A stretch of 64,000 nucleotides of DNA from Propionibacteriaceae bacterium (lineage in GTDB: Bacteria; Actinomycetota; Actinomycetes; Propionibacteriales; Propionibacteriaceae): the NCBI GenBank assembly GCA_016717345.1, contig JADKFR010000001.1:310001-374000 (forward strand), given 5' to 3'. The notes under the pieces were generated by a model that had not been told where the DNA came from, ran no database searches, and saw only the letters and a program-made list of their open reading frames with translations. Made by a program: the position numbers and the translations under genes. Each line of letters starts with the position of its first letter. Position 1 is the first letter of the stretch. Below, piece after piece: positions 8,148-15,753 of this stretch.

Positions 8148-9349
8148 CCGCCCCAACCACCGCCCCCGCGCCGGACAAGACCGCGCGGCTCACCCCCAAA
8201 CTGGCCATCGACCTTCGTCAGTACGGAATCCTCGCCGCCCTCGTCGTCATCATCCTGTTGTTCCAGATGCTGACCGGCGGACGCCCACTGATGCCCGGCA
8301 ACGTGAACAACCTGATCCAGCAGAACTCCTACGTGCTCATCCTCGCCATCGGCATGGTCATGGTGATCATCGCCGGACATATCGACCTGTCGGTCGGCTC
8401 CGTGGTGGCCGTGGTCGGCGCCATCGCCGCGCTGGCCATGAACCAGTGGCATCTCCCCTGGTGGCTGGCGGTCCTGCTGGCCCTGGTGGTGGGGGCCGCG
8501 ATCGGGGCCTGGCAGGGCTTCTGGATCGCGTACGTGGAGATTCCGGCGTTCATCGTGACGCTGGCCGGCATGATGCTGTTCCGCGGCTTGACCCTGATCC
8601 TGCTCACCGGGGGCACCATCGGCGGCCTGCCGCCCGAGTTCATCGCGATCGGCGCCGGTTGGCTGCCACCGGCGCTGGGCGCGATCGGCAAGCTCGACGT
8701 CCTGACGTTGGCCCTCGGCGTCGTGGCCTGCGCCGGACTGGTCTTCCAGCAGCTGTCCACCCGGGCTGGACGCCGCAGGAACCGGCTCCCCGTCGAAGGC
8801 GTCGCAGTGTTCTGGGGCCGGATCGCGATCGCGGTGCTCGCGATCATGGCCCTGGCCTGGCGGCTGGCCGATTACAGCGGGACCCCGATCATCCTCATCA
8901 TCCTTGCCGTGTTGATCCTGGCCTATTCGTTCGTCCTCAACCGGACGGTCTTCGGCCGTCACGTCTACGCCCTCGGCGGCAACCTGTTCGCCGCCATCAT
9001 GAGTGGGGTCAAGACCAAGCGGGTCAACTTCCTGCTGTTCGTCAACATGGGCGTCCTGGCGGCGCTGGCGGGCGTGGTCAGCACCGCTCGCGCCGGCAGC
9101 GCGGTGGCCTCCGCCGGCCAGAACTACGAACTGGACGCGATCTCGTCGGTGTTCATCGGCGGGGCGGCTGTCCAGGGCGGGGTCGGCACGGTCGTCGGCG
9201 CGGTCATCGGCGGCCTGGTGATGGGTGTGCTCAATATGGGCCTGTCGATCCTCTCGGTGGACGCGGCCTGGCAGATGGCGATCAAGGGGCTGGTGCTCCT
9301 GCTCGCGGTCGCCTTCGATCTGGTCAACAAGCGCCGCAGCGGCCGCTGA
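8144..9349 (+). CDS. mmsB: Sugar ABC transporter permease
   Basis: 401 residues, mostly hydrophobic, with about ten membrane segments. The family motif GHIDLSVGSVVAVVGAI (near 85) and the C-terminal stretch FIGGAAVQGGVGTVVGAVIGGLVMGVLNMGLS place it in the XylH/GguB/MmsB branch of BPD_transp_2 permeases. A hydrophilic loop of about 25 residues (RAGRRRNRLPVEGVA) interrupts the middle. Starts at GTG 8144 inside the end of the ATPase gene, indicating translational coupling. Confidence 0.94.
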   Translation: MTAPTTAPAPDKTARLTPKLAIDLRQYGILAALVVIILLFQMLTGGRPLMPGNVNNLIQQNSYVLILAIGMVMVIIAGHIDLSVGSVVAVVGAIAALAMNQWHLPWWLAVLLALVVGAAIGAWQGFWIAYVEIPAFIVTLAGMMLFRGLTLILLTGGTIGGLPPEFIAIGAGWLPPALGAIGKLDVLTLALGVVACAGLVFQQLSTRAGRRRNRLPVEGVAVFWGRIAIAVLAIMALAWRLADYSGTPIILIILAVLILAYSFVLNRTVFGRHVYALGGNLFAAIMSGVKTKRVNFLLFVNMGVLAALAGVVSTARAGSAVASAGQNYELDAISSVFIGGAAVQGGVGTVVGAVIGGLVMGVLNMGLSILSVDAAWQMAIKGLVLLLAVAFDLVNKRRSGR

Positions 9350-9392
9350 ACGAAAGGCGATATCCTCGCCCACGCACCGTAGGAGGTGAGGG

Positions 9393-10556
9393 ATGGCCAC
9401 CGGGACCACCGAAGACGTGCGTCGGGCGAACCTGTCGGCCATCCTCCGCATCCTCTACCACGGCGGTCCGGCCTCCCGGACGGCGCTGAGCAAGCGCACC
9501 GGACGCAACCGCTCGACCATCGGGAGCCTGGTCACCGACCTGGTCGAACTCGGAATCGTCGTGGAACGGGAGCCGGATTCGCTGGGTCAGGTCGGGCGCC
9601 CGAGCCCGGTGGTGTCGATCGGGCCGAAGCTGGTGGCCCTGGCTGTGAACCCCGAGATCGATGTGCTCACGATCGGACTGGTGGGGCTGGACGGACGCCT
9701 GCGGCGAACCATCCGACACGAGTGCGAGCGGATCCCGTCCGCGGCCGAGGTGGTGAGCATCACCGCTGCGGTGATCGCCGGGATGCAGCTGGAACTCGAG
9801 GGGCTGCTGGTGGCGGGCGTCGGCGTGGCGGTTCCGGGGCTGGTGCGCACAGGGGATGGCCTGGTCCGCATTGCCCCGCACCTCGGCTGGCGTGACGAGC
9901 CGTTCGCCGCACCGCTGGCGGCGATGACCGGGTACCCCGTCCAGGTCGCCAACGACGCCGCCCTCGGCGCACTCGCCGAACACGAATTCGGCGCCGGACG
10001 CGGGACGGACCACCTGATCTACCTCAACGGCGGTGCCTCGGGGATCGGCGGCGGCGTCATCAGCTCAGGCAGGCTGCTGGGTGGCACCTCCGGCCACGCG
10101 GGCGAGTTCGGCCACCTCCGGGTCTCCAGTTCGCCGGTGGTCGACTCCGCCGGAATCGCCGGCACCCTCGAGGCCGAAGTGACCAGGGCCGAACTCCTGG
10201 AGGCCCTCGGGCCGGGGCGGACGAACCCTGCCACCTTCGAGGCCGATCTGCTCGCAGACCGTTCGCCGGCCGTCGACGCGGTGGTGGATCGCCAGTTGGG
10301 GCACCTCGGCACCGCGGTCGCCGCCGCCATCAACCTGTTCAACCCCGAGGTGATTGCTCTGGGCGGCTTCCTCTCCGCCCTGCAGGCCTACGACCCCGCG
10401 CGGTTGGACCGGGCCGTGCGGGAATCGGCGCTGCAGCCCTCGGCGGAGTCCGTCACCATCACCCCGGCGGCCCTGGGGGCCGACCTCCTCATGGTGGGGG
10501 CGGCCGGGTTGGCGTTCGGACCGGTTCTGGCCAACCCGTCGTCGCTCAGTACGTGA
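9393..10556 (+). CDS. ROK-family transcriptional repressor (probable xylose regulator)
   Basis: 387 residues. An N-terminal winged helix-turn-helix (residues 1-75, SRTALSKRTGRNRSTIGSLV) is followed by a ROK sugar-kinase-like domain with VGVAVPGLV, VANDAALGALAEHEFG and IYLNGGASGIGGGVI. ROK proteins of the XylR type bind operators and release on sugar. The zinc site usual in ROK proteins (GHx9CxCGxxGCxE) is missing here: after GTSGHAGEFGHLRVSS there are no cysteines. GTAGGAGGTGA before ATG 9393 is a strong ribosome binding site. Position after the sugar importer suggests control of the xyl promoters. The 3' end overlaps convergent lpdA by 11 bp. Confidence 0.9.
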   Translation: MATGTTEDVRRANLSAILRILYHGGPASRTALSKRTGRNRSTIGSLVTDLVELGIVVEREPDSLGQVGRPSPVVSIGPKLVALAVNPEIDVLTIGLVGLDGRLRRTIRHECERIPSAAEVVSITAAVIAGMQLELEGLLVAGVGVAVPGLVRTGDGLVRIAPHLGWRDEPFAAPLAAMTGYPVQVANDAALGALAEHEFGAGRGTDHLIYLNGGASGIGGGVISSGRLLGGTSGHAGEFGHLRVSSSPVVDSAGIAGTLEAEVTRAELLEALGPGRTNPATFEADLLADRSPAVDAVVDRQLGHLGTAVAAAINLFNPEVIALGGFLSALQAYDPARLDRAVRESALQPSAESVTITPAALGADLLMVGAAGLAFGPVLANPSSLST

Positions 10557-11958
10557 TCACCTGCTCGCTGGAGTGACCGTGCAACCGCCGGGCCGCCTCG
10601 GCCAGGGAGCCACTCAGCGATGGGTAGACCGTGAAGGACTCGGCCAACTGGTCAACCGTCAACTTGTGCCGCACCGCGATCGAGAGCGGATGGATCAGTT
10701 CGCTGGCCGAGGGGGCGACCACCACTCCCCCGATCACGATGCCGGTCACCGGCAGGCAGATCACCTTGACGAAGCCGTAGCCCAACGCCTGCATTTTGGC
10801 CCTGGGGTTGGACCGCAGCGGGAGGCGCATCACCAGCGCCCGGACCTTGCCGGACTCGATGTCGGCCTGGCTGACTCCCACCGTGGCGATCTCCGGGGCG
10901 GTGAAGACGTTGGACGAGACCGTCTTCAGGTCCAGGGGAGCCACCGAATCCCCTAGTGAATGCCACATAGCGATCCGGCCCTGCATGGCGGCCACCGACG
11001 CCAGCGCGAACACCCCGGTGCAGTCCCCGGCCGCATAGACGCCGCGGGCCGACGTCCGCGACACCCGGTCGACCGCGATGTGACCACTGGGCTGCAGCCG
11101 CACGCCGGCTTCCTCCAGGCCGATTCCCTCAGTGTTGGGGATGGCCCCGACCGCCATCAGGCAGTGCGACCCGACCACCTCAGCACCGTCAGCCAGGGTC
11201 ACGACGACCTCGTCCCCCCGTTGCGCGGCGCCCACCGCACGGACGTTGTTGAGGACGGTCATCCCGCTGCGCTCGAAGACCTCCTGGATCACCGACGCCG
11301 CGTCGTCGTCCTGGCCGGGCAGCACCTTGTCGCGGGAGGAGACCAGCGTCACCTTGACGCCCAGGGCCTGGTAGGCACTGGCGAACTCGGCTCCGGTCAC
11401 CCCTGAACCCACCACGATCAGGTGTTCCGGGGGAGCTTCGAGGTCATAGATCTGGGTCCAGGTGAAGAGGCGCCGGCCATCCGGCCGCGCGGTGTCCAGT
11501 TCCCGCGGGTGAGCACCCGTGGCCAGGAGGATGATGTCGGCCGGCAGGGTCTCCTCACCCGCCTCCGTGGTGGCGATGACCTTGCGGGTGCCGGAGAGGC
11601 GCCCGGTTCCGTTGATCAGGCGGACCCCCTCTGCCAGCAGTCGGTCGCGAATGTCATCGGACTGCGCCTGGGCCAGCGCGCGGATCCTGCGATGGACGGT
11701 GCCGAGATCCACGACCACGGCGTCCTTCAGGGGCCGTTCGGAGTCACGCAGTTCGAGGCCGAGTTCTTCGGCCCTCCGGATCCTGGTCATCACCTCCGCC
11801 GCGGCGATCAACGTCTTGCTGGGGACCACGTCGGTCAGCACGGCCGAACCTCCCACCCCTCGCCGCTCGACCAACGTGACGTTGCCGCCCAACTGTCGCC
11901 CGACCAGGGCTGCCTCATAGCCGCCAGGTCCTCCGCCGATGATCACCACGTCCGTCAC
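10546..11958 (-). CDS. lpdA: NAD(P)H-quinone dehydrogenase of the LpdA type
   Basis: 470 residues, flavoprotein disulfide reductase fold: FAD loop VVIIGGGPGGYEAALVGRQ at the N-terminus, NAD(P) loop LIVVGSGVTGAEFASAYQ near 180, FAD motif VYAAGDCTGVFALAS near 310. The redox cysteine pair of lipoamide dehydrogenases is absent: the segment reads GVGGSAVLTDVVPSKTLI. This is the hallmark of mycobacterial LpdA (Rv3303c), which reduces quinones rather than lipoamide. GTG 11958 is the first plausible start; GACAAT six bases upstream could be a weak -10 for a leaderless mRNA. Confidence 0.9.
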   Translation of the reverse strand: MTDVVIIGGGPGGYEAALVGRQLGGNVTLVERRGVGGSAVLTDVVPSKTLIAAAEVMTRIRRAEELGLELRDSERPLKDAVVVDLGTVHRRIRALAQAQSDDIRDRLLAEGVRLINGTGRLSGTRKVIATTEAGEETLPADIILLATGAHPRELDTARPDGRRLFTWTQIYDLEAPPEHLIVVGSGVTGAEFASAYQALGVKVTLVSSRDKVLPGQDDDAASVIQEVFERSGMTVLNNVRAVGAAQRGDEVVVTLADGAEVVGSHCLMAVGAIPNTEGIGLEEAGVRLQPSGHIAVDRVSRTSARGVYAAGDCTGVFALASVAAMQGRIAMWHSLGDSVAPLDLKTVSSNVFTAPEIATVGVSQADIESGKVRALVMRLPLRSNPRAKMQALGYGFVKVICLPVTGIVIGGVVVAPSASELIHPLSIAVRHKLTVDQLAESFTVYPSLSGSLAEAARRLHGHSSEQVITY

Positions 11959-12139
11959 TCCCGCATTGTCCCGTCCCGCTCAGGCGTCGGCAAGCAAACC
12001 CCCGAACTGCCGGGGCCTGTCGCGCAGGCCGCGCGGAAGGTTCCCCAGCAACCCCCCACCGCACGGTTCCACCCACGATCCGCGTCACCCGGAGCCGCAC
12101 GTCCCCGCCTGGCCCGGGTTGGCTCCGGTCTCAGCGGGC

Positions 12140-12145
12140 TAGGCT
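12140..12145 (+). promoter_or_regulatory. -10 element, leaderless transcript of the 149-aa gene
   Basis: TAGGCT ends six bases before GTG 12152 and there is no Shine-Dalgarno, so transcription should begin at the start codon. Confidence 0.6.
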
Positions 12146-12151
12146 GCCCTC

Positions 12152-12601
12152 GTGCCACGCTCCTGGATCATCGCCACGCTCGCTGTGGCCGGCGTGGGCC
12201 TTGCTGCCTCGATGGTCGTGCTCGGTTGGTCGGAGGCGACTCCCACCCAGGTCGCGCTCCTGGAACTGGCCTCCCTCCCCCTGCAACTGGCGTTCGGGAT
12301 GGGGTTGTGGCACCTGCACGGCCGCGGGACGCCACCGGATGCCCGCGACCGCAGGCGGCAGGCTGCACTTGCCGGCCTGGGCTGCCTGGGGTTGCTCCTG
12401 GTGGCGGCTGCCTATCTGGGCGGACCGCGCGGGCTCGTCCACTTCGGTCAGAGCGTGGTGTGGCTGGCCCTCCTCGCCGCCCTGGTCCTCATCGTCCGCC
12501 GGTTGCCGCGGCCTCGGTTCACCCACTCCACCTTCATCGCCGACCAGGAGGCTGACGCCCCCGCCGGGCCGGGTGACGAACCGCTGTTCGACGGCGAATA
12601 G
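12152..12601 (+). CDS. Small integral membrane protein of unknown function
   Basis: 149 residues. Four hydrophobic segments: WIIATLAVAGVGLAASMVVL (residues 5-24), one around LELASLPLQLAFGMGLWHL, LAGLGCLGLLLVAAAYL, and SVVWLALLAALVLIVRRL. The C-terminal 30 residues are acidic and polar (DQEADAPAGPGDEPLFDGE), probably cytoplasmic. I recognise no named domain. It sits between lpdA (divergent) and punA (52 bp downstream), and both it and punA seem to have their own leaderless promoter. The coding call rests on the promoter, the consistent membrane topology and the lack of any better frame. Confidence 0.65.
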   Translation: MPRSWIIATLAVAGVGLAASMVVLGWSEATPTQVALLELASLPLQLAFGMGLWHLHGRGTPPDARDRRRQAALAGLGCLGLLLVAAAYLGGPRGLVHFGQSVVWLALLAALVLIVRRLPRPRFTHSTFIADQEADAPAGPGDEPLFDGE

Positions 12602-12639
12602 CCCGGCGCCGGAGCGTACCGCGCCGCCCGGCTCCTGGT

Positions 12640-12645
12640 TATAGT
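12640..12645 (+). promoter_or_regulatory. -10 element, leaderless transcript of punA
   Basis: TATAGT ends seven bases before GTG 12653, with no Shine-Dalgarno between. Confidence 0.65.
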
Positions 12646-12652
12646 CGTCGGC

Positions 12653-13453
12653 GTGACCCAGCCGTCAGCAGACACCGCCACAGAAGCCGCCGCCGCCCTG
12701 CTCAACTACTTCGCAGTGCCGAGGATCGATCTCGCCCTGGTGCTGGGGTCGGGGTGGTCGCAAGCCGCCGATTCCCTCGGCGAGCCGCTGGGCGCCGTCC
12801 CGCTGGCGGACCTCCCAGGCTTCGAGGCTCCGGTCGTGGCCGGCCACGGCGGCGACCTGCGGCTGATCCGGACCTCCGCCGGGAAGCTCGCCGCCCTCTT
12901 CACGGGCCGCACCCACTTCTATGAGGGCCGCGGCGTGGAGCCCGTCGTCCATGGGGTCCGGACGGCGGCCGCCGCCGGGGCCACGGCCATCGTCCTGACG
13001 AACGGCTGTGGCGGGCTGAACCCGGCCTGGCTACCTGGGACACCGGTTCTGATCCGAGACCACATCAACCTGACCGGCGCCACGCCCGTGCGCGGCGCCA
13101 CGTTCCTTGACCTCACCGACGCCTATTCGCCGCGGCTGCGAGCACTGGCCCGCGAGGTGGACCCCAGCCTCGACGAGGGTGTCTACGTCCAGTTCCGCGG
13201 ACCGCAGTACGAGACCCCCGCAGAAGTGCGCATGGCAGCGGCCATCGGAGGCGACCTCGTCGGAATGTCCACGACCCTGGAGACCATCGCCGCCAGGGAG
13301 GCGGGCATGGAGGTACTCGGCATCTCCCTGGTCACGAACGCTGCGGCCGGAATCTCGCCCACCCCGTTGGCCCACGCTGAAGTGATCGAGGCCGGACGGG
13401 CCGCCGGCCCACGCCTGGGTGCGCTGCTCGCCGGGTTGGTGGAGAAGCTGTGA
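12653..13453 (+). CDS. punA: Purine nucleoside phosphorylase
   Basis: 266 residues. Cleaves inosine and guanosine (and deoxy forms) with phosphate to base and (deoxy)ribose 1-phosphate. Trimeric PNP motifs: VLGSGWSQAAD, phosphate-site residues in GRTHFYEGRG, TNGCGGLNP, YVQFRGPQYETPAEVRM and the base-site region GISLVTNAAAGIS. The first gene of a three-gene run; its last four bases (GTGA) contain the start of the phosphohexomutase gene. The add/cdd operon 6 kb away would supply inosine from adenosine. Confidence 0.95.
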   Translation: MTQPSADTATEAAAALLNYFAVPRIDLALVLGSGWSQAADSLGEPLGAVPLADLPGFEAPVVAGHGGDLRLIRTSAGKLAALFTGRTHFYEGRGVEPVVHGVRTAAAAGATAIVLTNGCGGLNPAWLPGTPVLIRDHINLTGATPVRGATFLDLTDAYSPRLRALAREVDPSLDEGVYVQFRGPQYETPAEVRMAAAIGGDLVGMSTTLETIAAREAGMEVLGISLVTNAAAGISPTPLAHAEVIEAGRAAGPRLGALLAGLVEKL

Positions 13454-15111
13454 GCCCGGAACTCGACCCGGGCCTGCGCAGGTCGGCCCTCGCCTGGCGT
13501 GATGACGACCCCGACCCGGCGACCGCCGCCGCCCTCGACTCGCTGGTGGCCAAAGCCGAGGCCGGGGACGCGGCCGCCCGCAACGAACTCCAAGACGCCT
13601 TCGCCGGCCCGCTCAGCTTCGGGACGGCTGGGCTCCGCGGGCCGCTGGGTCCCGGGCCCGCGCGGATGAACCGCATGGTCGTCTCCCGGGCAGCCGCCGG
13701 ACTCGCGCGCTACCTGCTCGCGCTGGGCCACGAGAACGGCCGGGTGATCGTGGGCTACGACGCCCGCTACAACTCCGCGGTCTTCGCGACCGACACGGCC
13801 CAGATCCTCGCCGGCGCCGGGCTCGCCCCCCTGCTGTGCTCCCGGGCGCTCCCCACGCCCGTGGTGGCCTTCGGCATCAAACACTTCGATTGCGTGGCGG
13901 GGGTGGTGGTGACCGCTTCCCACAACCCGCCGCAGGACAACGGCTACAAGGTGTACCTCGGCGATGGTTCCCAGATCATTCCACCCGCTGACGCCGACAT
14001 CGCGGCCCAGATCGCCGCAGCGTCCCACGGCCCGCTGGGAGATCTGGCCCGCAGCGAGGACTACCCCCTGGTCGGCGACGAACTCGTGGCCGCCTACGTG
14101 GACCGGGCGGCGTCCCTGGTCCCCGCCGCGGCACCCCGGGAGCTGACCTGGGCGTACACCGCGCTGCACGGGGTCGGCTCAGCGGTCGTGGACGACGTGG
14201 TGACGGCCGCAGGCTTCCCCGTCCCGCATCGGGTGGTCGAGCAGGACCAGCCGGACCCGGCGTTCCCGACCGTCGCCTTCCCCAATCCGGAGGAGCCGGG
14301 CGCGATCGACCTCACCCTCAGCCTGGCCCGCGAAGTCGGTGCCGATGTCGCCGTCGCCAACGATCCGGACGCCGACCGGTGCGCGGTCGCCGCCGTCGTG
14401 GACGGCGACTGGCGGATGCTCAGCGGCGACGAGTTGGGCGCCCTCCTGGCTGACGACGCGATGCGCCGCGGCGTCACGGGGACGTATGCCTGCTCGGTGG
14501 TGTCCAGCACGCTGCTCGGCACCATGGCAGCGGCCAACGGCCACCCCTTCACGACCACCCTGACCGGCTTCAAGTGGATCGGACGGGTGCCCGACCTGGC
14601 CTTCGGCTACGAAGAGGCCATCGGGTACTGCTCCGATGCCCGGGCCGTCCCCGACAAGGACGGCATCACCACCTTGCTGCGCGTCCTCGCCCTGGTGGCC
14701 GGCCTGAAGGCGGCTGGACAGACCGTGGCCGATCGACTCGCCGACATCCAGCGACGCTACGGTCTCCACCTCACCTCCCAGCTCTCGTTCCGGGTCAGCG
14801 ACCTCAGCCTGATCGACGCTGCCATGGCTCGGGTGCGCGCCGCCGGGCCGCAGACCCTGGCCGGCGACCCGGTGCACGCCGTCGACCTGGCGTTGGGATC
14901 GCCGCAACTGCCTCCCACCGACGGCATGCTGTTCGAGTCCGGGGTGGTCCGGGTGGTGGTGCGGCCCTCAGGCACCGAACCGAAGCTGAAGTGCTACCTC
15001 CAAGTGAAGCTCGGGGTGACCGAGAGTCAGGACCTGGACGCCGCGAAGTCCCGGGCCGGCGGGCTGATGGCGCAGGCCCGGGCCGACATGACGGTCGCTC
15101 TGGGCCTGTGA
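13450..15111 (+). CDS. Alpha-D-phosphohexomutase family enzyme (PmmB-like; possible phosphopentomutase)
   Basis: 553 residues with the four domains of the family: phosphoserine loop TASHNPPQDNGYKVY (near 155), metal loop NDPDADRCAVA (near 302), sugar loop GYEEAIGY (near 385) and phosphate loop RPSGTEPKLKCY (near 505). The long N-terminal region and FGTAGLRGPLG match the PgcA/PmmB branch. Being coupled to punA, its natural job may be to convert ribose 1-phosphate to ribose 5-phosphate; this is inferred from context, and glucose or mannose phosphates remain possible substrates. GTG 13450 overlaps the punA stop by 4 bp. Confidence 0.88.
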   Translation: MSPELDPGLRRSALAWRDDDPDPATAAALDSLVAKAEAGDAAARNELQDAFAGPLSFGTAGLRGPLGPGPARMNRMVVSRAAAGLARYLLALGHENGRVIVGYDARYNSAVFATDTAQILAGAGLAPLLCSRALPTPVVAFGIKHFDCVAGVVVTASHNPPQDNGYKVYLGDGSQIIPPADADIAAQIAAASHGPLGDLARSEDYPLVGDELVAAYVDRAASLVPAAAPRELTWAYTALHGVGSAVVDDVVTAAGFPVPHRVVEQDQPDPAFPTVAFPNPEEPGAIDLTLSLAREVGADVAVANDPDADRCAVAAVVDGDWRMLSGDELGALLADDAMRRGVTGTYACSVVSSTLLGTMAAANGHPFTTTLTGFKWIGRVPDLAFGYEEAIGYCSDARAVPDKDGITTLLRVLALVAGLKAAGQTVADRLADIQRRYGLHLTSQLSFRVSDLSLIDAAMARVRAAGPQTLAGDPVHAVDLALGSPQLPPTDGMLFESGVVRVVVRPSGTEPKLKCYLQVKLGVTESQDLDAAKSRAGGLMAQARADMTVALGL

Positions 15112-15122
15112 CAGCCGGACCC

Positions 15123-15704
15123 ATGAGCGAGCCGGGGGTGCGGCTGGTGCTCATCGCCGGCCCGTCCGGAAGCGGGAAGTCGCGGCTGACCCGCGCCATG
15201 GGGTGCCCCTCGCTTCGGCTCGACGACTTCTACTTCGACGCCGACCACCCCGGGATGCCGCGGACCACCCTGGGCATCACGGATTGGGACGACCCCCGCT
15301 CCTGGGACGCCGGCGCCGCCGTGGACGCGCTTCGCCACCTGCTGGCTGACGGGGAGGTTGAGGTCCCGAGCTATTCGATCGCTGCGAGCCGGCGGACCGG
15401 GACCCACCGGGTGCGTCTCGACGGGGCGCGCAGCCTCACCGCCGAAGGCATCTTCGCGATCGAATTCCTGGCCACCTGCCGGGCCGCGGGGCTGGCGCCT
15501 GAGGCGATCTACCTGGACCGTCCGGCACCGCTGGTACTGGTGCTGAGGATGCGCCGCGATCTGGCGGCCAGACGGAAGCCGCCGTGGATCCTGCTGCGCC
15601 GCGGGTTGGCCCTGTGCCGGGCGCAGCCGGACCTGCGGCGCCGGGCAGTGGCCGCGGGCTTCAGGCCGCTGTCGATGCGCCAGGCCCTGCGCGCCCTGGG
15701 GTAG
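15123..15704 (+). CDS. P-loop kinase, uridine-kinase-like
   Basis: 193 residues. Walker A GPSGSGKSRL near the start, then LRLDDFYFDADHPGMP, which resembles the DDFY segment of uridine kinase and phosphoribulokinase relatives, and a Walker B-like EGIFAIEFL. A basic C-terminal part (MRRDLAARRKPPWILLRRG) may form the lid. Nucleoside phosphorylation fits the linkage to punA, but the exact substrate is not shown. ATG 15123 is used; GTG 15108 would overlap the previous stop by 4 bp, like the upstream junction, and adds five residues. Confidence 0.75.
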   Translation: MSEPGVRLVLIAGPSGSGKSRLTRAMGCPSLRLDDFYFDADHPGMPRTTLGITDWDDPRSWDAGAAVDALRHLLADGEVEVPSYSIAASRRTGTHRVRLDGARSLTAEGIFAIEFLATCRAAGLAPEAIYLDRPAPLVLVLRMRRDLAARRKPPWILLRRGLALCRAQPDLRRRAVAAGFRPLSMRQALRALG

Positions 15705-15753
15705 GACGACGTGGAACCCGTCTACCTCACCCGCGCGAGGAGCGTGGGACGCC

